NCBI RefSeq assembly: GCF_050947875.1
Contig: NC_134573.1
Span: 37,937,615 to 38,001,614, forward strand
Reading direction: 5' to 3'
DNA from: Dermacentor variabilis
Taxonomy: Eukaryota > Arthropoda > Arachnida > Ixodida > Ixodidae
DNA: 64,000 nucleotides
How positions within the stretch are numbered: position 1 is the first letter of the stretch; each line of letters begins with the position of its first letter. The position numbers and the translations under genes were made by a program. Under the pieces are notes generated by a model, which saw only the letters and a list, made by a program, of their open reading frames with translations, searched no databases and was not told the DNA's origin. Positions 1 to 10,369 of this stretch are shown piece after piece.

Positions 1-303
1 ATGGTACCACAACATTTCTCTCTCGAGGCGGTGGTTTAGGTGGCGTTGCAGGAGAAATTTCGATGTCACGCAGAGCGGCGGAAAAGCGACGAGGAACAAA
101 TAACAGATAAGAAAAGAATTCGGGAGAAGAGAAGCTCGAGAACGACAGCGTGTCTGCAGAGACAGGCATAGGACCGAAGAATTGAAAGCAAGGGCCGTTT
201 ATTCACATGTTTGGCGCATCGAATACAGGGAAGATGACAAATAAGGCGAAAAATGAAAAAAATTAGGGAAAATGTGGATAGAAGCAGCCCAGGGGTACTT
301 CGC
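1..303. other. Unassigned flank left of the RTE LINE
   Basis: No domain, repeat or convincing open frame is seen. The sequence is purine-rich on the plus strand and ends where the ATC-repeat tail of the neighbouring LINE begins. Confidence 0.4.
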
Positions 304-325
304 ATCATCATCATCATCAGCCTGG

Positions 326-1723
326 TTACGCCCACTGCAGGGCAAAGGCCTCTCCCATACTTCTCCAACAACCCCGGTCATGTACTAATTGTGGCCATGC
401 CGTCCCTGCAAACTTCTTAATCTCATCCGCCCACCTAACTTTCTGCCGCGCCCTGCTACGCTTTCCTTCCCTTGGAATCCAGTCCGTAACCCTTAATGAC
501 CATCGGTTATCTTCCCTCCTCATTACATGTCCTGCCCATGCCCATTTCTTTTTCTTGATTTCAACTAAGATGTCATTAACTCGTGTGCGTTCCCTCACCC
601 AATCTCTTTCCATAGCTCGTTGCGTCACCCTCAATTTGAGTAGAACCCTTTTCGTAAGCCTCCAGGTTTCTGGTAAGACACAGCTCTTATACACTTTTCT
701 CTTGAGGGATAATGGCCACCTGCTGTTCATGATCTGAGAATGCCTGCCAAACGCACCCCAGCTCATTCTTATCCTTCTGATTATTTCCGTCTCATGATCC
801 GGATCCGCCGTCATTACCTGCCCTAAGTAGATGTATTCCCTTACCACTTCCAGTGCCTCGCTACCTATTGTAAATTGCTGTTCTCTTCCGAGACTGTTAA
901 ACATTACTTTAGTTTTCTGCAGATTAATTTTTAGACCCACTCTTCTGCTTTCCCTCTCCAGGTCAGTGAGCATGCATTGCAATTGGTCTCCTGAGTTACT
1001 AAGCAAGGCAATATCATCAGCGAATCGCAAGTTACTAAGGTATTCTCCATTAACTTTTATCCCCAATTCTTCCCAATCCAGGTCTCTGAATACCTCCTGT
1101 AAACACGCTGTGAATAGCATTGGAGAGATCGTATCTACCTGCCTGACGCCTTTCTTTATTGGGATTTTGTTGCTTGCTTTATGGAAGACTACGGTGGCTG
1201 TGGAGCCGCTATAGATATCTTTCAGTATTTTTACGTACGGCTCGTCTACACCCTGATTCCGCAATGCCTCCATGACTGCTGAGGTTTCGACAGAATCGAA
1301 CGCTTTCTCGTAATCAATGAAACCTAAATATAAGGGTTGGTTATATTCCGCACATTTCTCTATCACCTGATTGATAGTGGGAATATGGCCTATGGTTGAA
1401 TAGCCTTTACGGAATCCTGCCTGGTCCTTTGCCTGACAGAAGTGTAAGGTGTTCCTGATTGTATTTGCGATTACCTTAGTAAATAGTTTGTAGGCAACGG
1501 ACAGTAAGCTGATCGGTCTATAATTTTTCAAGTCTTTGGCGTCCCCTTTCTTATGGATTAGGATTATGTTAGCGTTCTTCCAAGATTCCGGTACGCTCGA
1601 GGTTATGAGGCATTGCGTATACAGGGTGGCCAGTTTCTCTAGAACAATCTGACCACCATCCTTCAACAAATCTGCTGTTACCTGATCCTCCCCAGCTGCC
1701 TTCCCCCTTTGCATATCTCCCAA
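326..1723 (-). pseudogene. RTE reverse transcriptase (RT plus C-terminal region)
   Basis: The 465-residue open frame copies LINE RNA into DNA by target-primed reverse transcription in the nucleus. It shows the RT blocks in order: a PESWKNANIILIHKKG block, NYRPISLLS, the AFDSV block with the first catalytic Asp, a degenerate GVRQVDTISP block, and the catalytic FADD motif (FADDIALLSNSGD). A basic C-terminal region with KKKWAWAGHVMRRED follows. Its start Met is internal to the ancestral ORF, because homologous sequence continues upstream with stops. Compared with the copy at 34 kb it has two in-frame deletions, of 6 and 13 codons, so the frame stays open. It is likely dead because the endonuclease is not joined in frame. 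Confidence 0.85.
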
Positions 1724-2487
1724 GGCTTTCTTTACTTCTTCCGGCGTTACCTGTGGGATTTCGAATTCCTCTAGACTATTTTCTCTTCCATTATCGTCGT
1801 GGGTGCCACTGGTACTTTATAAATCTTTATAGAACTCCTCAGCCACTTGAACTATCTCATCCCTATTAGTAATGATATTGCCGGCTTGGTCTCTTAACGC
1901 ATACATCTGATTCTTGCCAGTTCCTAGTTTCTTCTTCACTTTTAGGCTTCCTCCGTTCCTGAGAGCATGTTCAATTCTATCCATATTATACTAGCTTATG
2001 TCAGCTGCCTAACGCTTGTTGATTAACTTCGAAAGTTCTGCCAGTTCTATTCTAGCTGTAGCGTTAGAGGCTTTCATACATTGGCGTTTCTTGATCAGAT
2101 CTTTCGTCTCCTGCGATAGTTTACTGGTATCCTGCCTAACGGAGTTACCACCGACTTCCATTGCACACTCCTTAATGATGCGCACAAGATTGTCGTCCAT
2201 TGCTTCAACACTAAGGTCCTCTTCCTGAGTTAAAGCGGAATACCTGTTCTGCAGCTTGATCTGGAATTCCTCTATTTTCCCTCTTACTGCTAACTCATTG
2301 ATCGGCTTCTTATGTACCAGTTTCTTCCGTTCCCTCCTCAGGTCTAGGCTAATTTGAGTTCTTACCATCCTGTGGTCACTGCAGCACACCTTGCCGAGCA
2401 CGTCCACATCTTGTATGATGCCAAGGTTAGCGCAGAGCATGAGGTCTATTTCATACTCTGCAGTAACCCTGGCATCATACTTCTAGG
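1724..2487 (-). pseudogene. RTE endonuclease C-terminus and linker
   Basis: An open stretch at 2009-2440 carries the end of an APE-type endonuclease, recognisable by SDHRMV, followed by a charged linker. Sequence beyond 2440 (roughly to 2487) still resembles endonuclease in a different register and contains a stop. Between 2009 and 1723 the linker continues to the RT but with stop codons. The N-terminal catalytic part of the endonuclease is missing, so the copy is 5'-truncated. Its family assignment rests on continuity with the RT and on the matching fragment at 60.4 kb. Confidence 0.7.
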
Positions 2488-2490
2488 TAA

Positions 2491-3786
2491 CCATTAAGTG
2501 AGGAGGAAGCTCATGACGATATCAGTTGATAGTTATCGCATGACATTAGGCCATAAGGCGTAAATTTAATTATTCATACACAAAGCAACTGCACCTCCCT
2601 CTCCCCTCAAAGAAAAGGAGAAACATGCTGCAACATTTAGAACCCTGTTACATCAGCCCAACGCGCTACCCATTCGACCACGGACTACCCAGAGATCCAG
2701 GTAGGCGGCGAAACAGTTTATATAAACAAGCAAGCATAGACACGAACACAGATACGTAGCCCCGGGAAAGGGCGTTAAATACACCAAGAATGGCAAGTTC
2801 ATTATTACATGAGGGAAGGTGAAATGATGACAGAGAAAACATGCAGAATCGAGAACTTCTGCAGATAAGCGAGAAAAGCGCGGCACAGTTAGAAAACACG
2901 AGGCCTCGTCCGGAGCAAAAGCAGCATATATATAGTCGCTCGTCTGGACTTGTTTACGTAAATGCCTGCAAGACGGGTCTGACAATTTCATCTTTACGAA
3001 GGCTTTAGCGACCAACAACTTTGAGTACACTACGGTTAGGTGCAGTTATGGCACGTGCTGCTGGTGTAAAGTGGACGTTGTCAATTTATGACACGAATAA
3101 TGATGCTGGTAAACGAGTCGACTGCTACTGTTGCTCAAGCTACATGTTTGCGAAAAACATTCACCAAAGAAAATGTAACAAGAAAAACGCAACAGTTCAA
3201 TGCTCAGTTGTGCGATGAAGGCGTTCCCACTACGATATAACCGATATGACGCAACTTCTTGGCGGCGCCACATCATAGTATCACTGACGGAACAATGACA
3301 GTGGAAGAACGATTTAAAGCAGACGCATAGCTTTCAAACAGGTCATAAAAACTAGGTGGAGACCTGGCCAGGTGCATAGAGTTCGCGCATATTTATATCA
3401 TTCCAGACCAAGACTTGATTGTCTGGATCGTTCTCTCATCACATTTAGTAACTCTGCACTGGGAAGGCACGAGGCAGCACCTCCCGTCTCTCGGACTCTG
3501 TACATCGCGTCTCCGTAGCTCTCCGCGCTAACTGGAAAAAAAAGGACGTATGTGCAAGCCAACCCACTTTTTTTAACAATACCGTGATTTTTCCTTGCCA
3601 TTTTACGGTACTCTTTAGCAAATAAGTTGCGATTATAAAAAGTAAAGTAGTAGTTCGTAGAACAGTGCGTTTCTCGCAGGACGTCACGCACCGCCTTGGG
3701 CGTTAGAATACATGTGTAAAACACCAGCTTATTAGCCACATACTTGAAATCGAATAATTTTAAACAATCATTTGAGGAAAGCGCTC
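2491..3786. other. Interval without recognised genes
   Basis: Short frames on both strands show no domains. A possible tRNA-derived relic lies at 2633-2700. The rest is unassigned DNA between two minus-strand LINEs. Confidence 0.4.
2633..2700 (-). repeat. Possible tRNA-derived SINE relic
   Basis: On the minus strand a segment resembles a tRNA 5' half with an A-box-like TGGTCGAATGGGTAGCG, followed about 30 bases later by a B-box-like GGGTTCTAAAT. This spacing fits an internal RNA polymerase III promoter. No cloverleaf can be drawn with confidence, so it is more likely a decayed SINE head than a tRNA gene. Confidence 0.3.
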
Positions 3787-5171
3787 TTACTGCAAGACTG
3801 AACCTATGCTGGCGTTAAACACATTCTTCACATTCATGTCTTCACATTCTAATAAAACACGCTCCATCGTTTCTCTAGCTTTACTGCAGCAAGCACATGC
3901 TTCTCCTTCCTTCTTATATCTCGCTTTATAGATGCGTGTTCTAAGACATCCTGATCTCGCTTCGAAAAGTAATGAGCTTCCCTTTGAGTTATCATAAATT
4001 GTTTCTTTCCTGATTTCGTTTTTTCCTTTTAAGCAGTTACTCATGGCAAGTCTCCTTTCCTTTGCCGCCACCAATGCGATTATTTCAGCCTCTCTCATTT
4101 TCCGCTTGACGTTATTTGTTGCTGTGTTGCTCACCCTACAGGCCGCATAGTTCCTGGTAACCTTCCTAGTTCCTTTCCCACACTGCGAATCAATGTTTTT
4201 TTCTGCTCAGATGCCTCAACAGACTCCCAGCCGATTTAATTTTTTCCATATTCCACAGTCGTTCTTCATAACCAATTTTGCTGTGAGCTTCCCTCTCTTC
4301 AAAACTAGTCCAGCCCATATCACCCTGAACAGCTTCATTTGTAGTCTTTCCATGAGCGCCCTGTGCGAGGCGTCCTACTGAACTTTGGTTCCCATCGAGT
4401 CCTGCTTGTACCCCTGATTTCAAGCAAACAACCGCATTTCCAAAAGCAAGTCATGGAACCATTACACCTTTCCACATACAACGGAGCACCTCGTACCTAT
4501 TGTATTCCCATAGCCCTCTCTACTTCATTACGACTGCATTTCTCTTCCCCTTTACTGTCATTGTCTTTTTTCCTTTGTTTCCATATATCTATTGCCTTCC
4601 TTTATCCATATACCAAGGTATTTATATTCTTTTACTCGAGGCATTTCCTGGCCTTGTATTTCCAATGTCTGTCCACTGTTTTCAGTGAATACCATAACAC
4701 CTGACTTTAAAACACTAAATTTCAAACCAAATTCTCGCCTTGCTCTCCTCAGATATTAGCCACATGATGCAAATCAATTTGCTTGTTAGCTGCCAATACA
4801 ATGTCGTCCGCATATAATAAACCTGGAAGCTGCTGCTCTACTACTGCACCCGCCTGTTTGTATGAGAGATTAAACCCGATATTACTTCTTTACAGCGCCC
4901 TCTCATCCCTCACCATGTACATGAAAACAGCAGTGGGGTAAAGGGCACCCCTGCCTTAGGCAATTGTTATCAGCTTTCTCCTCGCTCATCATCTGTTTTC
5001 ATTCAACGCAAACGATATTTTCTAGGTAAATCTCTCTCAAAAGCTGTAGACAATCGTCTCCTAAGCCTTGCCCTTGGTAAATATCCCACAAAATGTTGCG
5101 GTCTACGCTGTCGTTGCACGCTACTGTAATGTCTAAAAAGGCCACATATAACAGTCTGCTTTCTACTCTTG
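3787..5171 (-). pseudogene. RT core and C-terminus of the SGNH-type LINE
   Basis: Fragmentary minus-strand reading frames give a block around 5100 with DITVACNDSVDRN, a catalytic YADD block near 4800 (LLYADDIVLAANKQ), and a C-terminal region at 4134-3787 with a CACC cysteine pair and LECEDM, resembling the cysteine-rich tail of many LINE RTs. At least three frame changes and several stops separate these blocks. The protein is not translatable as one unit. The 3' end of the element lies near the stop at 3787 and no tail repeat was recognised. Confidence 0.65.
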
Positions 5172-5312
5172 ATATTTATTTATTTACAAATACTGCTATC
5201 CCATGAATTGGGACATTGCAGGAGTGGTACAGAAGATTATTCATAAACAATATTAGGAAAGTGCATGATTACAAATGTGAGTGTAATGCTTTACAGAAGA
5301 AACAGTACAGTG

Positions 5313-8102
5313 TCATAAAAAAGATACATGATTTGGCAATTCTCGCACAAAATCATCAACAGACATTTCACGTAACGTGTCATCTAAATCGTTCCTTAAT
5401 TCAACTGTGAAACGAAAAAATGAAAATTTGTAGCTATCTAAAAGCGGCATAAACGGCACGATGTTAAGCGGGTTGGAACAGCGCGTGACACGTGCTGAAG
5501 AACTGGCGAAAGAGAAGGGGGCGTCAACATAAATACGCTTGTTGATAATCTTGTGAAGTAGGATAATGCGATCACCTGTTCGTCTGTGTTCAAGTGTGTC
5601 AAGTGATAACGTGCGGGCGTGAACTGTGGGAGAGAAGTGACGGTCGTAACGCTTATATATAAATCTTATTGCTTTTTTCTGCACATTTTCAAGTTTAATA
5701 ATATCTTTGGCGGAGTGAGGCGACCAGACCGCCGATGCATATTCAAGTACAGGCCTTACTAAAGATTTGTACGCCGTCAGCTTACAGTTTTTGGTTGCAT
5801 CTTTTAATGTACGTTTTAAGAACCCGAGCTTCCTGAGTGCCTTGGAGCAAGTTAAATCTATATGCCTAGACCAATTCAAGTTTGAACAGAATGTTACACC
5901 TAGGTACTTAAACTCGTTTATGCGCGTTAGTTGATGTGTGTTGTTAGTGTACGAAAAATGAAAACGATTTTTCTTGTTAGTGAATGGCATCGATGCAGTT
6001 TTGCTAAAATTTAACCTCATCTGCCGTGTGATGCTCCAATCACAGAAAGAAGAAAACACATTGTTTAGAATAAGCTGGTCGTATGCATTATTTATATTTG
6101 AATACAGAACGCAGTCGTCTGCATATAAACGGATTTTAACTGACGTGTTATTAGTTATCTGGACGACGTCATTAATGTAAATGAGAAATAAAAGTGGTCC
6201 TAGAACTGATCCCTGCGGGACGCCAGATGTTATATGGACAGATGTTGATTGAGAGTGATTAAACGTGACAAACTGTGATCTTAATCGCAAGTAGTCCTTA
6301 ATCCAGCCTATTAGTTGGACGCCGTGAGTTCCCTTGAAAAAGGCACCAAGTTTGGTAATGAGCTTACTATGACAAACCAAATCGAATGCTTTTGAATAGT
6401 CGATAAAAATGGCGTCCATCTGACCGTGATGATTTAGGCATGATGCTATATCGTGCGTGAATTCAATTAACTGCGTGAGAGTAGAAAACCCAGCCCGAAA
6501 CCCATGCTGATTATTAGACAGAAGATTATTGTTAGACAAGTACAAGACAATATGTTTATGAATAATGTGTTCCAATACCTTGGAGCAAGTGCATATTAAC
6601 GAAATTGGTCTATAATTGGAAAGGCTTTGTTACCAGACTTAAATACTGGTACTATATTAGCTATTTTCCAGGTTTGTGGAACGGTTTCAGTTTGGAGAGA
6701 TTTTTGGAAAATAACAGTCAAGTACCGGGCGCACCACTCAGAATACTTCTTTAGGAACATGTTAGGTATATTATCAGCTCCAGCACTTTTAGTCGTGTCA
6801 ATTTGCAACAAAAGATTCAGAACTCCATTGTAGCTTATATCCAACTTCGGGAAGGCTGGCAATTCAGTAACTAAACTAAACATCGGTCTAGTGTCGTTGT
6901 CGCTGTCAAATACCGATTTAAAATATTTATTAAAAGCTTCAGAGGTAACAAGGGTTAGAACATGGTTTACCATTAACAACAAAGGATGAAGAACAGCGAC
7001 CAGACGGAGTAATTGTTTTCCAGAATTTGTGTGGGTTGGTTTCCATGAATGTTGTTAGTGTGTTCTCATAATAAAATTTCCTAGCGTCATGCATTTTGGT
7101 TCGTAGAGCCGTTTTCAAGGAAACTAGAAGCGCACCATCACCTATATGCTGTGGCTTACATCGCTTGCGAAGTCTCTTTATGCGACGGATAAATTGCATA
7201 ATTTCCCTGCTGTACCAGATATGTTTGGGATTTCTTTTAACACACTTCTTGGGCACAAAGTTACATAGACAGTCATGCACAACTTTATAAAATCGCTCAA
7301 CCAACATGTCAATATTACAGTGTTCACTACTAAATAAAAAATCATCAAAATGTAACGCCAGAGCACCAAGTATCATGATATCATCAGCACGAGTGAAGTC
7401 AGTAATCATCCTGTATTCTGGTCTTTTGCGTTCAGGTGCAATATTCAATTTAAGAACGACTACTTTGTGATCAGACAGACCATCACCGACTTCACATTCG
7501 AAACCACATTTAACCAACTGCTCATTCAAAAGCACAAGATCCAGCAAAGAGTCACCACGCGTAGGAGACTGGACAACTTGTGAAAAATCGAAAGAAACTA
7601 CTATGTCAATAAGCATGTCACACTGTACCTTGTCGCGACCAGTCGATACGAGTGAAGCCCAATCTATGCATGGCAAATTGAAGTCCCCACACAAGACCAT
7701 TTTGTAGTTATCTAATCTATGTGCTGCGATATAATCATTCAGAGCAAGAAACACATTGTAATTGGAATTTGGAGGACGATATATTACACCTATTACTAAC
7801 GTTGACAAGGAAATATTAACTTTGCACCAAACTGACTCAGTTTCTGGAAGCTCGGGTAGCAAAGAAAAGTCGATGCCATCCTTAATGAATAAGGCCACAC
7901 CACCACCACGACCGGACGATCTATATTTTCTCAAGACGCAATAACCAGGTGGTACAAATTCTTCATCTAAGATTGAGTTATTGAGCCAAGTTTCGGTCAC
8001 ACAAATCATAGAAGGGTGGTAAGTTTCTATAAGCCAGTTAAAATTAACAATTTTGTTGAGTAAACTGCGAGAATTCACATTTAAAAGCGTGAGGCAAGGC
8101 AT
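5313..8102 (-). pseudogene. LINE ORF2: APE endonuclease plus reverse transcriptase
   Basis: The start Met at 8102 lies about 48 bases after the ORF1 stop. Endonuclease (8102 to about 6960) shows the CVTETWL, GRGGGVALF, YRPPNSN, GDFNLPCIDW and SDHKVVV blocks of APE-type nucleases, which nick target DNA. RT follows (about 6950-5313) with NYRPISL-type sequence, AIFIDYSKAFD, SGVPQGSVLGPLLF and the catalytic YADD (LYADDCVLY), then a C-terminal region. Two opposite frameshifts, near 6955 and near 6620, put roughly 110 codons out of phase and restore the original frame, so both catalytic domains are individually intact. About 930 residues in total, usual for CR1/L2 ORF2. Confidence 0.88.
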
Positions 8103-8150
8103 TTTACTTCGAGCATTTTCGTTCAGTAATCTGGTCTCACACTGGTCACG

Positions 8151-8990
8151 TCATTCCCGGTGGAGCGATTCACCATCATGGTTGTTCGCAAGCCTCACAC
8201 GCGTGTTAGACTGCGAGTCCCACGTATAAGCGGCACGATCGATAAAAAGTTTATCGCGGACCAGCTTAATCTTTGCCCCGTTGCGCTTTTCTTCTTGCGC
8301 TGATCGCCAAAGCAATGTCCTTTTTTGCGCCGTTTCCCGAGAGCAGTCGTCAGAGATACTGTAATTGATCCCTTTCAGTTTGCTGCATTGTTTGAATATG
8401 GCTGCTTTTTCATCATAGTCATATAACTTCATAATAACTGGTCTGTGCCCCTCTTTTTTCCTGTGACCAATCCTGTGAATGCGCTCCACCGATGAAATAG
8501 TGACGCCAAGAGTATCAGAAAAAATTCCCTTCAACACTTTTTCTTCAATATCCTGTCTTGTCTCGTTAATGCTCTCCGGAACACCGAAAACAATCAGATT
8601 ATTTCTTCGCGCTCTGTATTCCAATTCAATCAGTCTTTGTTGGTGTTGGTCGACTGTGCGATGAAGATGTTGGACAGTACTTTCAAGGGTAGTCAATTTA
8701 CCGCTCAGCTCGGAGAAAGATTCTAGTTTTAGTTCAATGCCAGCTAATCTAGCTTCCATCTGTGTCTGCTTGTCCAGGATTTGCTGCAATAACGCCTGTG
8801 TTGTTGGACCCGGATTGGTTTCAACGTCCCCGGATAGCATAAGTAAAAGACGTGACCATAACACACTGTGCATTTCAGAAATGTTCACTGGGAGCGGCAG
8901 TACTAAAAGAAAAGGATCATTTGAGCAAAAATGTGATACAGAAGTGTAATATCCAACCTGCAAGATAATCCATGCATGTTTGAACGACAT
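8151..8990 (-). CDS. LINE ORF1: 2A leader, coiled coil and L1-ORF1-like RNA-binding domain
   Basis: Intact frame. From the Met at 8990 there is a leader of about 61 residues with hydrophobic stretches (FLLVLPLPV, LLLML), ending in the 2A motif GDVETNPGP. Downstream of the predicted skip comes a coiled-coil region with regular Leu/Gln spacing, then RRNNLIVFGVPE and a domain like the RRM plus C-terminal domain of L1 ORF1 proteins, which bind LINE RNA as trimers. The frame continues upstream through a duplicated 5' unit to another Met at 9224 and into the flanking LINE. The Met at 8990 was chosen as the one nearest the 2A motif, but the start is uncertain. Product: a short hydrophobic leader and a separate RNA-binding protein. 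Confidence 0.78.
   Translation of the reverse strand: MSFKHAWIILQVGYYTSVSHFCSNDPFLLVLPLPVNISEMHSVLWSRLLLMLSGDVETNPGPTTQALLQQILDKQTQMEARLAGIELKLESFSELSGKLTTLESTVQHLHRTVDQHQQRLIELEYRARRNNLIVFGVPESINETRQDIEEKVLKGIFSDTLGVTISSVERIHRIGHRKKEGHRPVIMKLYDYDEKAAIFKQCSKLKGINYSISDDCSRETAQKRTLLWRSAQEEKRNGAKIKLVRDKLFIDRAAYTWDSQSNTRVRLANNHDGESLHRE
8805..8831 (-). promoter_or_regulatory. 2A ribosome-skipping motif in LINE ORF1
   Basis: The codons read GDVETNPGP, matching the strict 2A consensus D-(V/I)-E-x-N-P-G-P. In known 2A sequences the ribosome fails to form the Gly-Pro bond, releasing the leader and continuing from Pro. The residues before it (LLLMLS) match the hydrophobic context seen upstream of other 2A motifs. 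Activity is inferred, not shown. Confidence 0.85.
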
Positions 8991-9256
8991 GTTCAACGCC
9001 GTACCGCCGTTCCCACTGAAGACGGGTCGATGTAGGGGCGCTTTTATACGCTCGGTGTCAGGTGACGTGCCCCTGCCGGGGTGTATCCGAAGGCTTTCCA
9101 TGGTGACGTCACAGTGAATGATGAAGGATGGTTCAGGCAAGGCAGGAAGTCTGTAGCTCGTTCCTTGCGAGGCAGTCATAAGCGGCACAATCTGCAAGAT
9201 AATCCATGCATGTTTGAACGACATGGTCAACGCCGTACCGCCGCTCCCACTCAATG
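8949..9256 (-). repeat. Tandem 5' units of the 2A LINE (about 234-bp period)
   Basis: A segment reading GTALTMSFKHAWIILQ in the ORF1 frame at about 9240-9190 is repeated almost exactly at about 9006-8955 (GTALNMSFKHAWIILQ). The two Met codons lie at 9224 and 8990, exactly 234 bp (78 codons) apart, so the duplication keeps the frame. Tandem 5' monomers are known as promoter units in several LINE families; that role here is inferred. Confidence 0.7.
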
Positions 9257-9790
9257 CACTGAGTAAGAACAAGTAAGTTGTCCTCCAAGGGCCGACCTAT
9301 TCTGAGGCCATTCTGAAGTTCTCCCAAAATGACAATATTCTGTGCCCATGCTTGCAGCTATAATTTGATTGTCGGCATTGCTTGCTTGTATATTACCGAT
9401 GTAATGGTCAATGGTCTGTACGAGTGAATTCTTTCTCCCCCTTATATTTATAAACTATATGGTATTTTTTATAGTACTTTTTTAGTATGGTAAACTATAT
9501 GGTCAATCTTTTAAAGTTTTTTTTTCCACTGCTTTCACCAGAGCTCACTTTCTTTTTGTCCTAGCTCATTATTCAGCGTAATGGGAACCTCGTCTAGCCC
9601 TGTCGCTGTGCTCAGGAAGTCTCTCTTCGGTTGACTTCCAGTTGAAACTTCTCAGCATCAGCTCCTTTTCCATGTGGTTCTCTTTCATGCTCTTTCTTTC
9701 TTCAGATATCACCTCGTCATTGTCTTGCAAAGATTTGGCTGTTATTTTTCGGATCTGATTTAATGCCGCTTCCCCTTCCAATTTGTTCCC
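9256..9790 (-). pseudogene. Start of the RT domain of the SGNH-type LINE
   Basis: An open stretch at 9781-9569 (charged, linker-like) leads through several stops to sequence with YRPLTITSVIYKQ and then LGELQNGLRIGRPLEDNLL, the early RT blocks. The frame is then interrupted by the younger LINE at about 9250 and resumes at 5171. A roughly 70-base AT-rich stretch at 9430-9500 with repeated ATATGGT and TTTTTTAGTA words is an internal local expansion. Confidence 0.65.
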
Positions 9791-10369
9791 ATCTTAGTCT
9801 AGGGTATGTTGTTTTATTGTTGTTGACTTCCCGCCTAATAATCTTATGTGGTGCCAAAATATTCTAGGTGTGGCCTTCTTTCTCTCACGTATTTCTGACA
9901 ACCAACCTTCACTTTCGCCTTCTATCTATTTTTTGCACCAGTATTAGAACCGTAGACTTTCTTCCCCCGCATATTCCCCATTTACTGACTACTTCTTCCT
10001 GCAGCAACTGCGCCGTCTTTGGCGGCCTGTGCTCTCGTGATACTTTCTGTCGTTCGGGGATCGCTTCTCGTATCTCCCTGTTCCTCTAGCTTTTAGGTTT
10101 TTTTTCTCTTTACAACGAACATGTTATTTCTCTTTCCGTATTTCTGACATAATTACACTTAGAAGCTCACTATATTCCCGCTCTTTACTTGGCCATTTGC
10201 CAGGTTCTTCCTCGACTCTAGTGACTATATTCGTTATTTGTTCAGCATTCAAATTTGGACTGTTCATTTTACACTATTTGCTCTCTTTCCCAACTACATA
10301 TTCCATGTTCAAAATGATGCGTTTATGGTCACTCCCTATGCTGCCATACCCTTTCTCATCAATGACGAT

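Larger units (their letters stand above)
304..2490 (-). mobile_element. RTE-clade non-LTR retrotransposon, copy 1 (5'-truncated)
   Basis: In minus-strand order this holds the end of an endonuclease domain, a linker and a full reverse transcriptase, finishing in a short ATC/GAT-repeat tail at 304-318. A trinucleotide tail and the RT style are typical of RTE/BovB-like LINEs. Two further copies (34156-35675, 37515-38467) and a 5' fragment (60398-60587) are in the window, so the 3' end is well defined by comparison. The upstream end near 2490 is where endonuclease-like sequence stops and is only approximate. No target duplication was recognised for this copy. Confidence 0.85.
5172..9250 (-). mobile_element. 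CR1/L2-like LINE with 2A-bearing ORF1, near full length
   Basis: The element has tandem 5' units (about 9250-8950), ORF1, a gap of about 48 bases, ORF2 with endonuclease and RT, and a 3' UTR ending in an AAATAAATAAATA tail at 5172-5187, the short A/T-rich 3' repeat typical of CR1/L2-group LINEs. It is inserted inside the RT gene of the older LINE in the same orientation. Junctions are visible because the outer protein resumes on the other side. No clear target duplication was found, which is common for this group. Only ORF2 is visibly broken, by two frameshifts, so this is the youngest-looking LINE in the window. Confidence 0.85.

Noticed and set aside
831..1214. Plus-strand frames inside the RTE copies (also 4363-4704, 7096-7290)
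   Set aside because: They are antisense shadows of minus-strand LINE proteins.
2633..2700. Functional tRNA gene
   Set aside because: Only A- and B-box-like words are present, without a paired cloverleaf.
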